From Anaerostipes sp. (GTDB lineage: Bacteria; Bacillota; Clostridia; Lachnospirales; Lachnospiraceae), in assembly GCA_028704435.1 (NCBI GenBank), contig JAQWFL010000007.1, positions 1 to 64,000 of the forward strand: 64,000 nt of DNA, read 5' to 3'. A model generated the notes under the pieces. The model was not told the DNA's origin. It saw nothing but the letters and a program-made list of their open reading frames with translations, and made no database searches. Shown in pieces: positions 25,070-32,843 of the stretch (position 1 is the stretch's first letter; every line of letters begins with the position of its first letter). Both the position numbers and the translations under genes were made by a program.

Positions 25070-27103
25070 ATGAAAAAGAGAAATAGCGATATATTAGTTA
25101 AATTATTGGTGGCACCAAGGCTGTCATTAGATGTAGCATATTTATTAGAGTACTATCATATTTCTCAGCGAACATTAGTCCATGATGTTAAGGAAATTGA
25201 AGAATTTCTAAAGGAAATTGAAGCAGGAAATGTTTCAATTGAGAATAAAGCAAAGGTTGTGTTGAATTTAGAGAGGGATAGTTATTATGTGAAAGAACAG
25301 TTATATAATCTCGATTCCTACAACTATCGTTTTTCCTCTGAAGAAAGACAAATATACATTATGATGGCACTAACAGTAGCAGATGATTATATTACAATGG
25401 AGCAGCTGGCGAGAGAATTAAGCGTGACACGAATTACTATATTGAACGATTTTGAAGAGGTGCGTAAAAATTTAGAACGATGTGAATTAACGCTTCAGGT
25501 AAAAAGTAGCCGTGGAGGAATACTTTTTGGGAAAGAAGAAGATATTAGATCTTTAATCATATTGATTTTGGAAGCTTGTTTTCAAACAGTTCATGATGAA
25601 GGATATTTTCAAACCATACTTATAAAGAAATTCTCACCAAAATTTTTCTATCAAGATGTATGTGAGATACTACATGATTATTTGAAGAAAAAAGAAATAG
25701 AATTAACAGACTTTAATTTTTCAAAATTAACAGCCTATTTATTTGTTTCAATTAATCGTAATGATAAGAAAAACTTTTTAAGAAAAATTCCAGATAAAGA
25801 AAATCCGCTTGCAAATAATATTGTGGATGAGTATAACAGGGTGTGGAATCTTTCTATGGATGAGCAAGAGAAGAATTATCTATCAAAGGTAATGAAAGAA
25901 GATAATCTAGTTCCAATCAAGCGAACAATCAATGACATTGATTTATATCGGGATATTTATAATTTCTTAAAAAAGATTGGAGAAAAACAGGGTTTGACAT
26001 TGCAAAATGATTCAAAGTTGATGGAATCATTGTTAATCCATATTACCAATGGGGCGGTATCAGAAACGTTTGATATGGATTATGACTTTTCAGGTACTAA
26101 CTTAATGGAAAAAGAAATTGAAGACATCTTGTATATGATTCATGAAAATAAGTCGATTTTAGAACAAAGTATTGATTATAAAATAAATGGGAAAACAATG
26201 TATGCAATTTGTATTCATATTTGTGCTTCGATTATAAGGAGTCAATCATTTCGAAACAATGTGAACGTAATTGTGGTCTGTCCAGGGAGTGTGGCGACAG
26301 GGCGATTAGTGGAAGCGCAACTAAAAGACTATTTTGACTTTAATGTTAAGAGAGTTGTGGCAGCCTATCGTCTGGAAGATGCCATTGAAGATGATATTGA
26401 TTTTGTGATATCTACAGTAGAAGTTTCTTGTGATAAGGTACCAGTTATTTTAGTTCATCCATTTCTTTCCATTGATGACTTGAATTTGGTGCAGGAACAT
26501 GTTTTTTCTGCAAAAAAGAAGAAAAAATTAAAGGGTTCAATATCTGAAGGAAATGGATTGAAACATCGTATTTTGGCAATGATTCAGGAGTTAGATGAAA
26601 ATCAATTGGAAGAAGATCTGGTAGAACAGTTTCATCAATATTATAGGGATCATAAAAAACATGGTCGTTTTCTAAAAGATATGATTGGGGAAAATCAAAT
26701 TCAACTTTATCATAAAAAAATATTATGGGAGGATGCGATTCTAAAAGCAGCAGTTCCATTGATTAAAGAAGAGTATATTGAGGAACGATATATAAAGAAA
26801 GCGATTCAAAACGTAAAAGATATGGGTCCATATATTATTGTGGGTGAACATGTGGCCATTGCTCATGCAAAACCAGAGTTTGGGGCAAAGAAGGAGGGCT
26901 TTAGTTTACTCATTTCAAAGGAACCAATTGTATTTGATGGTGGATTAGAGGTTAATCTTCTATTTTGTTTTTCTACACTGGGAGAATTAGATTATTCGGA
27001 TATTTTTCAAGAAATAGTTTCTTTTGGAAATGTAGAAGAGAAGTATCAAAGGTTTATGAATGCAAAGAAAGAAGAAGAAATTTACAAAATAATTTGTGAA
27101 TAA
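25070..27103 (+). CDS. PRD-containing PTS regulator with EIIA-like domain (regulator 2)
   Basis: A 677-residue paralogue of regulator 1. HTH segments lie at the N-terminus (HISQRTLVHDVKEIEEF) and near residue 115 (QLARELSVTRITILNDFEEV). PRD regions follow, then an EIIB-like domain with the canonical cysteine in VVCPGSVATG (C404), and a C-terminal EIIA domain with H599 in VAIAHAKPE. The GGAGG before ATG 25070 fixes the start; an earlier in-frame ATG at 25040 has no such site. It follows PTS operon 2 and presumably controls it through phosphorylation by HPr and its own EIIs. Unlike regulator 1 it keeps the EIIB-like cysteine. Confidence 0.85.
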   Translation: MKKRNSDILVKLLVAPRLSLDVAYLLEYYHISQRTLVHDVKEIEEFLKEIEAGNVSIENKAKVVLNLERDSYYVKEQLYNLDSYNYRFSSEERQIYIMMALTVADDYITMEQLARELSVTRITILNDFEEVRKNLERCELTLQVKSSRGGILFGKEEDIRSLIILILEACFQTVHDEGYFQTILIKKFSPKFFYQDVCEILHDYLKKKEIELTDFNFSKLTAYLFVSINRNDKKNFLRKIPDKENPLANNIVDEYNRVWNLSMDEQEKNYLSKVMKEDNLVPIKRTINDIDLYRDIYNFLKKIGEKQGLTLQNDSKLMESLLIHITNGAVSETFDMDYDFSGTNLMEKEIEDILYMIHENKSILEQSIDYKINGKTMYAICIHICASIIRSQSFRNNVNVIVVCPGSVATGRLVEAQLKDYFDFNVKRVVAAYRLEDAIEDDIDFVISTVEVSCDKVPVILVHPFLSIDDLNLVQEHVFSAKKKKKLKGSISEGNGLKHRILAMIQELDENQLEEDLVEQFHQYYRDHKKHGRFLKDMIGENQIQLYHKKILWEDAILKAAVPLIKEEYIEERYIKKAIQNVKDMGPYIIVGEHVAIAHAKPEFGAKKEGFSLLISKEPIVFDGGLEVNLLFCFSTLGELDYSDIFQEIVSFGNVEEKYQRFMNAKKEEEIYKIICE

Positions 27104-27104
27104 G

Positions 27105-27135
27105 AAAAGGCTTGTCAAGGGACAAGTCTTTTTTT
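27105..27135 (+). terminator. terminator after PRD regulator 2
   Basis: GGCTTGTC/GACAAGTC stem with an AAGG loop, followed by a run of about eight T, directly after the regulator stop codon. Confidence 0.85.
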
Positions 27136-27152
27136 AAACTGAAAGGAAATAT

Positions 27153-28340
27153 ATGAAAATAAATAAGAATAATATAAAAATAGCAGTAGTGTTTATTTCA
27201 CTATGTCAGGGACTACAGTACACGGTTTCACCAGTACTGAGTTCAATTCAAGAAAATTATAAAAATGTAGATATTAGTCGAATCCAAATGCTTGTAACTG
27301 CGCCGGCTTTATTATCCATGATTGTTGCTATTGCATCGGGATGGATGGTTCTTAAAATTACAAAAAAACACCTTGTAATGTTTGGTGCATTGATGTGTGG
27401 ATTGTGTGGATTCTTTCCGCTTTTTATTGAAGGATTTCAGGTTGTTTTTTATTCCAGGATTTTATTAGGAATTGGAATTGGTCTTGTAACATCACTTAAT
27501 ACTGCAGTTGTTGTAACTTATTTTGAGGGAAAAGAAAGGGCGGCAGTTTTAGGACTTCAAGGAGCATGTGTTGGAATTGGAATTTTATTAGCAACGACTG
27601 TTGGAGGTTGGATTGGATCAATACATTATGAAAATGTATACTATATGCATTTCTTAGGTATTGTTAGTGTGATTTTATTGGCATATTTACTACCCAAAGA
27701 AACAGTTCCTAAGAAAGAAATAAAAGAAAAGATAAAATTAAATGTTAAAGTTTATTATGTTTGCTTTTTAGGGATTATAGAATTTATTTTTTTAATGTCA
27801 TTTACAAGTAATATCTCAATGCATATTAGTGGAGCACTTGCAGGAGATGCAAAGGTAGCAGGAATAATTACAGGAGTATTTTCTGGAATTCAGATTATTT
27901 CGGGACTTGTAATCAACCACATTGTGAAGTATACAAAGAACTATACAATTTATTTTGCAATGTTTAGTTATGGAGTTGGATGTTTTTGTCTGGTTGTTGG
28001 CTCAGGTAGTTATATTTTCTTGATTTTGGCTGCAATATTTTGTGGAATGTCGCAAGGAGTTTTTGTTCCAAGGGCAATGTTTGAAATTTCTAGTTGTGTA
28101 AGACCAATTGCTACGGCAATGGCGTCTGCAGTATTTACAGTATCTATTTCAATGGGACAATTGGGTTCTGCTATTGTACTGGGAGGATTATCAAATTTAT
28201 TTTATGGAAATATAACAACAAATCATATTTATTGGATTTCATTTGTGGGGGTATCAATCTTTTCGCTTCTATGTATTGGCATACATAAATTTGGTGTTTG
28301 GAAAACTGTAAATGCAGGATCAGAGGAACGACAAGTATAA
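27153..28340 (+). CDS. MFS transporter with a foreign C-terminal tail
   Basis: A 395-residue major facilitator with about 12 hydrophobic segments. The GRA/R-type loop of helix 2-3 appears as LKITKKHLVMFGAL and the cytoplasmic mid-loop is PKETVPKKEIKEKIK. The substrate is unknown; its position behind the polyol regulator suggests a related sugar or sugar alcohol, or export of a product. The protein ends normally at helix 12 (residues to about 376). The tail KFGVWKTVNAGSEERQV is then encoded by a 43-nt stretch nearly identical, in the same frame, to codons 208-221 of the dehydrogenase at 18644-19690. The original 3' end has evidently been replaced by recombination, but the transporter core looks intact. 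Confidence 0.83.
   Translation: MKINKNNIKIAVVFISLCQGLQYTVSPVLSSIQENYKNVDISRIQMLVTAPALLSMIVAIASGWMVLKITKKHLVMFGALMCGLCGFFPLFIEGFQVVFYSRILLGIGIGLVTSLNTAVVVTYFEGKERAAVLGLQGACVGIGILLATTVGGWIGSIHYENVYYMHFLGIVSVILLAYLLPKETVPKKEIKEKIKLNVKVYYVCFLGIIEFIFLMSFTSNISMHISGALAGDAKVAGIITGVFSGIQIISGLVINHIVKYTKNYTIYFAMFSYGVGCFCLVVGSGSYIFLILAAIFCGMSQGVFVPRAMFEISSCVRPIATAMASAVFTVSISMGQLGSAIVLGGLSNLFYGNITTNHIYWISFVGVSIFSLLCIGIHKFGVWKTVNAGSEERQV
28287..28329 (+). repeat. duplicated fragment of the operon 1 dehydrogenase gene
   Basis: 43 nt aligning without gaps to 19265-19307 with two mismatches; the last 34 nt (28296-28329 and 19274-19307) are identical. Both copies are read in the same frame. It forms the last codons of the MFS gene. 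Confidence 0.9.
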
Positions 28341-28349
28341 AAAATAATG

Positions 28350-28385
28350 CCTACCCTGTCTCAACCTCAGGGTAGGAGGCTTTCA
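28350..28385 (+). terminator. hairpin after the MFS gene
   Basis: A perfect 9-bp stem CCTACCCTG/CAGGGTAGG (28350-28358 with 28368-28376) with a 9-nt loop. The following tract is only GGCTTTCATT, so termination may be weak. It is the first of two hairpins in the 168-nt gap before the convergent merR-type gene. Confidence 0.55.
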
Positions 28386-28413
28386 TTGAGAGCTAAATAA
28401 CACTTATCCAGAA

Positions 28414-28440
28414 GGTAACCACCAAGTGGGCGGTTACTCT
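28414..28440. repeat. GGTAACC inverted repeat
   Basis: GGTAACC (28414-28420) can pair with GGTTACT (28434-28440), with two more G-C pairs inside after one mismatch. No T-run follows on the plus strand. Function is unknown; it could help terminate the convergent merR transcript or be a small dispersed palindrome. Confidence 0.45.
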
Positions 28441-28508
28441 TTCTACGTTGAGAATAAAACAATTTTTACCAATGGTAAAGGGAGAGTGTTATGAAAGAGA
28501 AGTGAAAA

Positions 28509-29324
28509 TTAGGGTTTTACTTTCAATTGTAGTTCTGTCACATATTCTTCCTGAATTTCTGTTTCGTAATCATCGATATAGCAAAATTCAATGGGATCTC
28601 CATGGATGGAGTAGTTATGTTTTTTTGCATATTCAAATAATTTAGGAACCCATTCTTTTGTCTTTGACAAGGCACCACGATACATAAGAGATAGGTAGGT
28701 TCCAGCGGGCAAGGTGTAATTACTGTGGTAAGTCAGCGTGTCAGAATAGAAAAATACATTTTTTGTTCTATAGTAAAGGGAATCAGGATTGCTGTTTTTT
28801 AAATCCAGGGTATAACAGTCGCAGGCTCCAATGGTATCTATGTTTTTTTGCATAGAGTGCATATATTGAACAAGGTAGTAATCTACATAATTGTCTGGAA
28901 GGTTGTCGTTGCTGACCATAACGCAGGGACGATCTTCTAGTTCAAGGACACGAATATGGTTCAAATGATCACTGGATGTGTTTTGATAAATATTTTTAAG
29001 CCTTGCTTGAATACTGTTTTTTGTTTCATATAGTTTTGCTATTTCTTCATTGATGACAGTAAGTTCATCTTCTAATAAAGTGGTTGTGTGTTCTAAGGTT
29101 CGATTCAAGTCGTAGTGGCGGATTTGTTCCGTAGAAAAATTAAGATTTAATAGTTCACGAATCATTGTAAGCTGTCTTATATCATCCATAGAATAAAATC
29201 GATAGTTGTTTTCTGTGTTGCGTGTTGGATGCAACAGCCCTACTTTCTCGTAATAGCGAATAGAATCTACACCAATGCCAAACAATTTTGATAATTCTCC
29301 AATTCGAAAAAATGGTTCATTCAT
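28509..29324 (-). CDS. MerR-family regulator with effector-binding domain
   Basis: A 271-residue protein. The MerR winged HTH covers about residues 1-75 (RIGELSKLFGIGVDSIRYYEKVGLL begins at residue 6; the NYRFYSMDDIRQL wing follows). A coiled-coil dimer helix (about 80-115) leads to a GyrI/BmrR-like ligand domain (about 125-271), so it responds to a small molecule rather than a metal. It is transcribed away from the amine-oxidation operon, and the 140-nt gap contains a classic 19-bp-spacer MerR promoter facing that operon. It is therefore its probable activator. AAGGAGG precedes the ATG. Confidence 0.88.
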   Translation of the reverse strand: MNEPFFRIGELSKLFGIGVDSIRYYEKVGLLHPTRNTENNYRFYSMDDIRQLTMIRELLNLNFSTEQIRHYDLNRTLEHTTTLLEDELTVINEEIAKLYETKNSIQARLKNIYQNTSSDHLNHIRVLELEDRPCVMVSNDNLPDNYVDYYLVQYMHSMQKNIDTIGACDCYTLDLKNSNPDSLYYRTKNVFFYSDTLTYHSNYTLPAGTYLSLMYRGALSKTKEWVPKLFEYAKKHNYSIHGDPIEFCYIDDYETEIQEEYVTELQLKVKP

Positions 29325-29334
29325 AAAATCCTCC

Positions 29335-29365
29335 TTGACTCTAGTATCATACTAGACTATATAGT
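29335..29365 (+). promoter_or_regulatory. MerR-type promoter of the amine-oxidation operon
   Basis: TTGACT (29335-29340) and TATAGT (29360-29365) are separated by 19 bp. A perfect dyad TCTAGTAT-C-ATACTAGA (29340-29356) sits in the spacer. Over-long spacers with a central dyad are the signature of promoters that MerR-family activators untwist. The dyad also lies just upstream of the regulator's own start, so autoregulation is likely. Confidence 0.82.
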
Positions 29366-29397
29366 TAGTTTATCATAAAAACAAGAAAGTACAAAGG

Positions 29398-29432
29398 GGT
29401 ACGAGCAATGAAAAATGCTTGTACCTTTTTTT
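29398..29432 (+). terminator. terminator-like hairpin in the operon leader
   Basis: A 10-bp stem (29398-29407 with 29416-29425, one G-T pair) and seven T lie between the MerR-type promoter and the first gene. GTACAAA upstream could also pair with TTTGTAC after the T-run, lengthening the stem. It should stop most transcripts unless something counters it. Confidence 0.7.
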
Positions 29433-29464
29433 GTACCTTAATTTAATATAACAAGGAGGTTCAT

Positions 29465-29785
29465 ATGAGTAGAATTGAAGAACACCCGATCTTGGGAAAG
29501 ACGGAAGAAAGAAAAGAAGTTACATTTACATACGATGGAAGAGAAATGAAGGGATATGAGGGAGAACCCATTGCAACGGCACTAAGAGTTGCAGGAGTAA
29601 TGATTCACCGATATACAAAAAAGAGACATGAGCCAAGAGGTGTTTTTTGTGCCATTGGAAGATGTACAGACTGTGTCATGGTGGTGAATGGAAAGCCCAA
29701 CATTAGAACTTGCATTACACCGTTAGAAGAGGGAATGACAGTTGAGACACAGTATGGTGCACAGGCAAAAGAGGAGGCGAAATAA
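29465..29785 (+). CDS. (2Fe-2S) small subunit of an HcnA/opine-oxidase-like dehydrogenase
   Basis: A 106-residue plant-type ferredoxin-like protein. The cysteines CAIGRCTDC plus a later C in PNIRTC form the [2Fe-2S] site. It matches the small subunit of the HcnABC, octopine/nopaline oxidase and multi-subunit D-proline dehydrogenase complexes, where it relays electrons. It is the first gene after the MerR-type promoter, with a strong AAGGAGG site. Two nucleotides separate it from the large flavoprotein gene, so the two are co-translated. Confidence 0.88.
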   Translation: MSRIEEHPILGKTEERKEVTFTYDGREMKGYEGEPIATALRVAGVMIHRYTKKRHEPRGVFCAIGRCTDCVMVVNGKPNIRTCITPLEEGMTVETQYGAQAKEEAK

Positions 29786-29787
29786 GT

Positions 29788-31371
29788 ATGAAGCGATATG
29801 ATTTGATAGTAATAGGTGCAGGGCCAGCTGGATTGTCAGCGGCCATTGAAGGAGCAAAAAATGGGTTGCATCCCATTGTGTTTGATGAAAATGCAAAACC
29901 AGGGGGACAGTTATTTAAACAGATTCATAAGTTTTTTGGTTCTAAAGAGCATAAGGCAAAAGTCAGAGGATTTAAAATTGGAGAAGAATTGCTGGAGGAA
30001 GCAAAGAAATATGGAGTAAAAGTTGTATTAAATGCAACGGTTATTGGACTTTATGAAGAAAAAGAAATTACGGTTCGAGTTGGAGATGAAGTAAAACATT
30101 TCAAAGGAGACAGTATTTTAGTTGCCACAGGAGCCAGCGAAAATATGGTCACATTTAAAGGATGGACAAAACCAGGGGTTATAGGTGCGGGAGCGGCACA
30201 GACAATGATGAATTTACATCATATTCAGCCTGGAAAAAAGATTTTAATGCTTGGAACTGGAAATGTGGGATTGGTTGTAAGTTATCAATTATTACAGGCA
30301 GGATGTGAAGTGGTTGCATTAGTAGATGCAGCACCAAGAATCGGAGGCTATGGAGTTCACGCAGCAAAAGTATCAAGATGCGGCGTTCCATTTTATTTAT
30401 CTCATACAATTATAGAAGCAGAAGGGAAAGAAGAAGTGACAGGAGTTACCATTGGTGAAGTGGGGCCAGACTGGAAGGTAAAACCAGGAAGTGAAAAACA
30501 TTTTGATGTGGATACCATCTGTTTAGCTGTTGGACTTTCTCCTATGTCACAGCTTCTTAAACAGGCAGGATGCGACATGGAAGATACCAAAGGTGGATAT
30601 GTTCCAGTATGTGATGAAAAAGGAGCAACTTCTATTCCTGGAATTTATGCAGCAGGAGATGTATCTGGAATTGAGGAAGCAAGTTCTGCAATGATTGGCG
30701 GACGAATTGCAGGAATTGTGATTTCTAATTATCTTGGATATTTAGAAGATGTAACAATGAATCAGCAGATTGAAGATTTACAAAAAGCATTAAACAGTTT
30801 AAGAAAAGGAATGTTTGCTCCAGAAAATCGTGGAAAACTTGTGACGAAGACAGAAGAGAACTTAGATGTTTCCATGAATCTGTTAGAAAAAGGATTTGTT
30901 GCTGAGGATGAAATTGAACGTTATCCAGGGGTAAAGTATATGGCAGGTGTTCACCCAGTGATGGAATGTACACAAAATATTCCATGTAATCCATGTCAGG
31001 ATGCTTGTCCAAAAGGATGTATTTCCATCGGGGATAACATAACCTCTTTGCCAGTGGTAAAAATGGATACAGAATGTATTGGATGTGGAATGTGTGTTGC
31101 ATCTTGTTCTGGTCAGGCTATTTTCTTAGTAAATCAAGAAGACAAACCGGGATTTGGAACGGTAACATTACCTTATGAATTTTATCCACTGCCTGAAAAA
31201 GGACAAAAAGGAATTGCATTAGGTCGAAATGGAGAAAAAGTATGTGAGGCAGAGGTGATAGAAGTAAAGACTTCCAAAGCATTTGACCATACCAGCTTAC
31301 TTACCATGAGGGTCCCAAAGGAAATGACAGGGAAGGCAAGATTTTTTATCACAGAGGAGAAGGAGGCATAA
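29788..31371 (+). CDS. FAD/NAD(P) and ferredoxin-domain subunit of the dehydrogenase (HcnB-like)
   Basis: A 527-residue flavoprotein of the pyridine nucleotide-disulfide oxidoreductase fold. The FAD motif is IGAGPAGLSAAIEGAKNG (about 8-25), the NAD-binding motif is LGTGNVGLVVS (about 153-163), and AGDVSGIEEASSA marks the second FAD contact. An inserted bacterial-ferredoxin part (about 390-455) has CNPCQDACPKGC and CIGCGMCVASC, enough for two 4Fe-4S clusters. That insertion distinguishes it from plain HcnB and suggests electron transfer to NAD(P) or ferredoxin under anaerobic conditions. It is the central electron-transfer subunit between the amine-oxidising subunit and the acceptor. Confidence 0.87.
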   Translation: MKRYDLIVIGAGPAGLSAAIEGAKNGLHPIVFDENAKPGGQLFKQIHKFFGSKEHKAKVRGFKIGEELLEEAKKYGVKVVLNATVIGLYEEKEITVRVGDEVKHFKGDSILVATGASENMVTFKGWTKPGVIGAGAAQTMMNLHHIQPGKKILMLGTGNVGLVVSYQLLQAGCEVVALVDAAPRIGGYGVHAAKVSRCGVPFYLSHTIIEAEGKEEVTGVTIGEVGPDWKVKPGSEKHFDVDTICLAVGLSPMSQLLKQAGCDMEDTKGGYVPVCDEKGATSIPGIYAAGDVSGIEEASSAMIGGRIAGIVISNYLGYLEDVTMNQQIEDLQKALNSLRKGMFAPENRGKLVTKTEENLDVSMNLLEKGFVAEDEIERYPGVKYMAGVHPVMECTQNIPCNPCQDACPKGCISIGDNITSLPVVKMDTECIGCGMCVASCSGQAIFLVNQEDKPGFGTVTLPYEFYPLPEKGQKGIALGRNGEKVCEAEVIEVKTSKAFDHTSLLTMRVPKEMTGKARFFITEEKEA

Positions 31372-31372
31372 C

Positions 31373-31699
31373 ATGGTAGATATTCAAGAAAAATTAAAGG
31401 AAATTGGACCATATATTCCGGCAGCAGATGACGATATGCTTATTTGCAGATGTGAGGAAGTAACAAAAGGAGAAATTAGAATGGCAGTTCACGCAGGAAT
31501 GTTAACTATTGAGGAAATTAGAAGATTTCTTCGAAGTGGAATGGGTCTTTGCCAAGGACAGACTTGTGGAAAGCTAGTAAAGAGCATTGTAGCACGAGAG
31601 TTAAAGGTTGATCCAAAGGAAATTGAGCCGGCAGTTTCAAGAGCACCTATGAGACCAATGGAAATGAGAGTACTTGCAAGAGATGGAGGTCAATACTGA
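31373..31699 (+). CDS. (2Fe-2S) BFD-like subunit of the dehydrogenase
   Basis: A 108-residue protein with the bacterioferredoxin-associated [2Fe-2S] pattern: CRC near the start (LICRCEEVTKGE), then CQGQTC about 33 residues later. In related amine and opine oxidases this domain is often fused to the HcnB-like subunit; here it is a separate gene. It starts one nt after the preceding stop and its last base is the first base of the next start, so all four subunits are translated in one tightly coupled unit. Confidence 0.86.
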   Translation: MVDIQEKLKEIGPYIPAADDDMLICRCEEVTKGEIRMAVHAGMLTIEEIRRFLRSGMGLCQGQTCGKLVKSIVARELKVDPKEIEPAVSRAPMRPMEMRVLARDGGQY

Positions 31700-32835
31700 T
31701 GAAAAAGAATGCAGAAGTTGTGATTATCGGTGGTGGAGTTGTTGGATGTGCGGCAGCTTATTATTTAGCAAAACGAGGAATTAAGGATGTTATTGTACTT
31801 GAATCAAGCGAAAGTATTGGACATGGTGGATCTTCAAGAAATGGTGGAGGGGTTCGTCAGTCTGGAAGAGATGTAAGAGAACTTCCATATGCAATCTATG
31901 CGGTAGAAAATATGTGGCCAACTTTGTCAGAAGAATTAGGAGTGGATGTAGAATATTATCAAAAGGGAAACTTAAGGCTTGGAAAAACAGAAGCTCATTT
32001 AGATAAATTAAATAACTTAGCTTCCAATGCAAGATCCTTAGGACTAGATATGAATGTAATTGATGGAAAGGAAGTCAAAGAGATTTGTCCATATTTATCT
32101 GATGAGATTATTGGAGCTAGTTGGTGTCCAACGGATGGGCACGCTAATCCAATGCTGACTACGTTGGCTTACTATAAACGAGCATTAGAATTAGGGGTTC
32201 GCTTCTTTACAAAAGCAAGGGTAAATGCTTTAAAGAAAATAAAAGGAAAAGTAAGACAAATTATCATGGAAGATGGGGAGATCTTGGAGGGAGAAACGAT
32301 TATTGTGGCAGCAGGATATGAAAGTCGTTATATCACAAGAACCATAGGCATTGATATCCCAATGACAAGATATTTTGAAGAAGCACTGGTCACAGAATTA
32401 CAGCCTCATATGTTTGATATTATGCTTGGAACAGCAGATGCAGATTTTTATGGACATCAAGCACAACATGGTTCCTTTGTATTTGGATCTGAATCTGGAT
32501 TAGAGGATGCAATAGATATGTCTCCACAGGAATTAAGAACCAATTCCTTGACAGTTTCTGCTGGATGCCGGGCCATTATGGGATATATCCCAAGACTTGC
32601 AGATGCAAAAATCGTAAGAACTTGGGGTGGATGGCTAGATGACTGTTACGACGGAGTGCCAGTTATTAGTAAAGTGGAAGAAGCACCGGGACTAATTATT
32701 GCCTGTGGATTTACAGGACATGGATTTGGGACAGCACCATCGGTAGGATTGATGTTATCACAAATGGCAGCAGGAGAAGATACGGTTGTTGACATTTCCT
32801 CATTAAATTACAACCGCTTTAAAAGCATGAGATAG
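31699..32835 (+). CDS. FAD-dependent amine/amino acid oxidising subunit (DAO family, HcnC-like)
   Basis: A 378-residue DAO-family flavoprotein. The N-terminal FAD motif is VIIGGGVVGCAAAYYLAKRG, followed by SSRNGGGVRQSGRD, the typical isoalloxazine-contact stretch of sarcosine/glycine/D-proline oxidases. The C-terminal CGFTGHGFGTAPSVG closes the FAD site. It should oxidise a secondary or primary amine (N-alkyl amino acid, D-amino acid or opine) to an imine. Substrate specificity is not readable. It passes electrons to the three iron-sulfur/flavin subunits encoded just upstream. Confidence 0.87.
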   Translation: MKKNAEVVIIGGGVVGCAAAYYLAKRGIKDVIVLESSESIGHGGSSRNGGGVRQSGRDVRELPYAIYAVENMWPTLSEELGVDVEYYQKGNLRLGKTEAHLDKLNNLASNARSLGLDMNVIDGKEVKEICPYLSDEIIGASWCPTDGHANPMLTTLAYYKRALELGVRFFTKARVNALKKIKGKVRQIIMEDGEILEGETIIVAAGYESRYITRTIGIDIPMTRYFEEALVTELQPHMFDIMLGTADADFYGHQAQHGSFVFGSESGLEDAIDMSPQELRTNSLTVSAGCRAIMGYIPRLADAKIVRTWGGWLDDCYDGVPVISKVEEAPGLIIACGFTGHGFGTAPSVGLMLSQMAAGEDTVVDISSLNYNRFKSMR

Positions 32836-32843
32836 GAGGTCTT

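Noticed and set aside
28448-28645. 65-codon plus-strand frame after the MFS gene
   Set aside because: Most of it is antisense to the 3' end of the MerR-family gene and it has no ribosome binding site or recognisable product.
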